Of a stretch of DNA of 9,141 bases, positions 7,066-9,141 are shown piece after piece. This stretch comes from Planctomycetaceae bacterium (GTDB lineage Bacteria > Planctomycetota > Planctomycetia > Planctomycetales > Planctomycetaceae). A model generated the notes under the pieces. That model was not told the DNA's origin. It did not search any database and saw only the letters and a program-made list of their open reading frames with translations. Location of the stretch: positions 3,512 to 12,652 of the forward strand of contig DLVV01000163.1 of the NCBI GenBank assembly GCA_003445035.1, read 5' to 3'. Positions within the stretch are counted from its first letter, which is position 1. Each line of letters starts with the position of its first letter. A program made the position numbers and the translations under genes.

Positions 7066-9000
7066 ATGTTCACTTTTCCGTGTTCTTCGATCCGAGCAGG
7101 CCAGCTGGCGTGTGTGGTCGTCCTGGCCCTGGTGATGACGACCTGCGGCGAGAAGACGTCGGCCGAACGGCCGCCGGTTCCGGAGGTGCTCAAGCTGCTC
7201 CTCAGGGAGACCCCGAAACCCCGATATGGTGTTCCGGTCCCGAAGCGGATTTCCGGTCGCGTCGAGCGGAAATCCGACGGCGGGGTCACCGGGGCTGCGG
7301 GCGTCTCGGTCACCGACGGCTACTCGGTGGTCAAGACGGACCGGCAGGGACGGTTCTCGATCGTGCCCGACCCCAGCGCCGTGTTCCTCTACCTCACCCG
7401 GCCATCCGGACACGACGTGGTCGGCGACTGGTACAAGCCGCTGTCGGCGGAAGTCGATTTTGCGGTCCAGCCGGCCGAATCCGACGAGAACGATTTCACG
7501 TTCATCCATGTCACCGACACGCATGTCTCACGAAACCGCCGCTCGCTGGTCGGACTGAGCCGATTCGTCAGGGAAGCCAATGACCTGTCGCCGGCGCCGC
7601 GATTTGTTGTCAACAGCGGTGATCTGCTGGATCTGAACAAGGCCCTGTTGAGCAAACCCGCATCCGGGCACGCCGATTTCCGGAATTACGTCGGCATCAT
7701 GAATCATCTCAAGATGCCCCACTACAACGTCGCCGGAGACCACACCGATTCGTCGTATCGCCTGGAGCAGTTTCCCCGGGGTGACCACCGTTGTGGCAAG
7801 GCGTTGTACTGGGAGTACCTCGGGCCGCACTTCTTCTCGTTCGAGTACGGCAAGATCCACTTTGTCTCGGTGGACTTTGGGTATCACCTCGGCCAACGGA
7901 AGATCCTGGTCAACGGCAAGAACCTGGACTATCCGACCAACCGGATCCAGCCGATGCACGTGAAGTGGTTGGGGCAGGACATGGGCCACCGCTCCCGCGG
8001 TACCTTCGTGGTCACAACGGCCGAAGCTGACCTGGAGAACCACTGCCCGGACTTCCTGGCGATGGCCCGGCAACACGATGTCCGGTTGCAACTGGTCGGT
8101 GACATCCATGTGCTGGCACACAAGAAACGCTCGGTGCCCTACCGGTCCGGGGGCGCGTTGGCCGGTTGCTGGTGGAATCCCAGGACGAACCAGTTGTGCC
8201 CGGATCTCATGCCGCAGGGGTACCTCGTTTACCGGGTGCGGGGTGAAAAGCTCGAACAGTTCTACAAGGGACTGGGGCAACGCGTGGCGATTGTCTCGCA
8301 TCGGGTTGGCTCCGCCTGGCAGGGACAGGTCAAGATCCAGGCCCACCTGGTTCAACCGCGGAAGGGCGAATGCCTGGAATACTCGATCAACGGCCGGGAT
8401 TGGCAGAAAATGCGAGAGACAGGCCGTCCGTTTTATCGAGCCGTGTTTGCGGCCACCGTGGATTCGACATCCGTTCCCGACGGACTCCTCAATCTCAAGG
8501 TCCGCAATCTCAACGATGGGGAAATCCGCTCACAGGTGGTGGTGGTGGCCAACGGCCGTGATGCGGCACCGATCCGGGCCGGTGGGACACTGGAGTTCAC
8601 CGTTGGTGCTCCCAGTAACGGATGGACCAAATCGAAGGGGCCGTCGGGCAAGGTGGATGTGCTGCTCAATGGGAAGACGCTGGGAAGTCTCGCACCGGGG
8701 GCCCGCAAGGCCTACACGTTTCCGGTGCCGCAGAGTTGTCTCCATCTGGCCAACACCCTGTCGTTTCGCTTCTCGATCCGCGGTGACGGCATGACCGTCA
8801 CCGCGCCGGTGCTCAAGTGCGACAAGACGACGTTGCGAGACACCCGCGACATGGCACTCCGACAGGTCAAGGCCGCCCACTGGGGCGATGCGGCCGCCGA
8901 CTGGGGTGGTTTCATTGTCGGTGAGGCGGAACCTCCTGATGAGAGCCCGTTTCATCGTCGGCAGCATGTCTTCTGTTTCGTGTTCGGCAACAACAAGTGA
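7066..9000 (+). CDS. Secreted calcineurin-like metallophosphoesterase-fold protein with altered metal-ligand motifs
   Basis: The product has 644 residues. A leader with core LACVVVLALVMTTC (14-27) precedes the mature part; MTTC is a poor lipobox, so ordinary secretion is favoured over lipidation. Residues about 60-125 (RISGRVERKSDGGVTG, TDRQGRFSIV) form the carboxypeptidase-regulatory-like N-terminal domain of these enzymes (MetallophosN type). The phosphoesterase core follows: IHVTDTHV (147-154), NSGDLLD (183-189), NVAGDHTD (221-228), FVVTTAEAD (314-322) and LVGDIHVLA (343-351). The C-terminal family domain is marked by GGALAGCWWN (362-371) and MPQGYLVYRVRGEKLEQFYK (382-401). Motifs I and II are intact. 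Motif III reads GDH instead of GNH, motif IV lacks the expected His, and motif V reads GDIH instead of GHxH. About 140 further residues (500-644) look like an added beta-rich domain that I do not recognise. Hydrolysis of phosphoesters is the family role but may be lost here. The start ATG is 135 bp from the divergent beta-helix gene. Confidence 0.85.
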   Translation: MFTFPCSSIRAGQLACVVVLALVMTTCGEKTSAERPPVPEVLKLLLRETPKPRYGVPVPKRISGRVERKSDGGVTGAAGVSVTDGYSVVKTDRQGRFSIVPDPSAVFLYLTRPSGHDVVGDWYKPLSAEVDFAVQPAESDENDFTFIHVTDTHVSRNRRSLVGLSRFVREANDLSPAPRFVVNSGDLLDLNKALLSKPASGHADFRNYVGIMNHLKMPHYNVAGDHTDSSYRLEQFPRGDHRCGKALYWEYLGPHFFSFEYGKIHFVSVDFGYHLGQRKILVNGKNLDYPTNRIQPMHVKWLGQDMGHRSRGTFVVTTAEADLENHCPDFLAMARQHDVRLQLVGDIHVLAHKKRSVPYRSGGALAGCWWNPRTNQLCPDLMPQGYLVYRVRGEKLEQFYKGLGQRVAIVSHRVGSAWQGQVKIQAHLVQPRKGECLEYSINGRDWQKMRETGRPFYRAVFAATVDSTSVPDGLLNLKVRNLNDGEIRSQVVVVANGRDAAPIRAGGTLEFTVGAPSNGWTKSKGPSGKVDVLLNGKTLGSLAPGARKAYTFPVPQSCLHLANTLSFRFSIRGDGMTVTAPVLKCDKTTLRDTRDMALRQVKAAHWGDAAADWGGFIVGEAEPPDESPFHRRQHVFCFVFGNNK

Positions 9001-9049
9001 TTCTCGTCCACGCGACACCCCTCGTGGCACCTCACATTGGATCCCCATC

Positions 9050-9141
9050 ATGATTGACCGACGATTCGTCCGGCGGCTGTCGTTGCTGACCGTTTTCGGC
9101 CTGTGGGTCGGACTGCAATCCGGTGTGCGGGCCGGCGACGA
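9050..9141 (+). CDS. 5' end of an exported protein gene (truncated by the window edge)
   Basis: Thirty codons are visible after the ATG at 9050. They encode a classical Sec signal peptide: the basic start MIDRRFVRR, the hydrophobic core LSLLTVFGLWVGL (10-22) and the cleavage-like end GVRA before GD (about residue 28). GGA at 9039-9041 lies 8 nt upstream. The gene begins 49 nt after the phosphoesterase stop on the same strand, so it may be co-transcribed with it. The mature protein is outside the window and its function cannot be assigned. Confidence 0.7.
   Translation, partial: MIDRRFVRRLSLLTVFGLWVGLQSGVRAGD

Noticed and set aside
7528..8355. Minus-strand open frame of 275 codons
   Set aside because: It is a shadow of the phosphoesterase gene and has no independent evidence.
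8536..8548. GTGG tandem repeat
   Set aside because: It encodes a Val run within the phosphoesterase and is too short to be a meaningful repeat.
8078..8794. Plus-strand open frame of 238 codons in another phase
   Set aside because: It overlaps the phosphoesterase in a different phase; its translation is Arg/Ser/Trp-rich, as expected for an off-frame reading of GC-rich coding DNA.
9008..9027. CCACG/CGTGG inverted repeat after the phosphoesterase gene
   Set aside because: The stem is only 5 bp with a 10-nt loop and no T-run, so it is too weak to call a terminator.

Overview
The window is high-GC bacterial chromosomal DNA in which most genes encode exported proteins. The mixture is typical of a planctomycete: a DUF1501 protein with a twin-arginine leader, a secreted multi-EF-hand protein with an Arg/Gly-rich tail, an SdiA-regulated/YjiK-like beta-propeller, a large right-handed beta-helix protein, and a secreted calcineurin-like phosphoesterase with its own N- and C-terminal family domains. 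The phylum is inferred from gene content only. I see no tRNA, rRNA, CRISPR array, insertion sequence or phage gene.

Layout. (1) 56-965 (+): a dihydrodipicolinate synthase/N-acetylneuraminate lyase family aldolase, interrupted by one extra G near 499-502. A 9-bp perfect hairpin (953-975) encloses its stop codon and lies against the end of the convergent operon. (2) 2839-999 (-): a two-gene operon with a secreted YjiK-like propeller first and a secreted five-EF-hand protein second, overlapping by ATGA at 1871-1874. (3) 2840-3087: a 248-bp divergent intergenic region. (4) 3088-4452 (+): a DUF1501 protein, convergent at a distance of 12 bp with (5) 6930-4465 (-), an 821-residue exported protein made of two beta-helix modules joined by a Pro-rich linker. 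(6) 6931-7065: a 135-bp divergent control region. (7) 7066-9000 (+): a secreted metallophosphoesterase-fold protein with several metal-ligand motifs altered. (8) 9050-9141 (+): the signal peptide of another exported protein, cut by the window edge.

No single pathway clearly joins these genes. The aldolase could act in sugar-acid or amino-acid catabolism. The exported proteins (calcium-binding, propeller, beta-helix, phosphoesterase-like, DUF1501) would act in the periplasm or at the cell surface, plausibly in handling polysaccharides or other polymers. I found no convincing new defence, mobile or RNA system. The points most worth checking are the frameshifted aldolase, the degenerate active site of the phosphoesterase, the double beta-helix fusion, and the coupled propeller/EF-hand pair.
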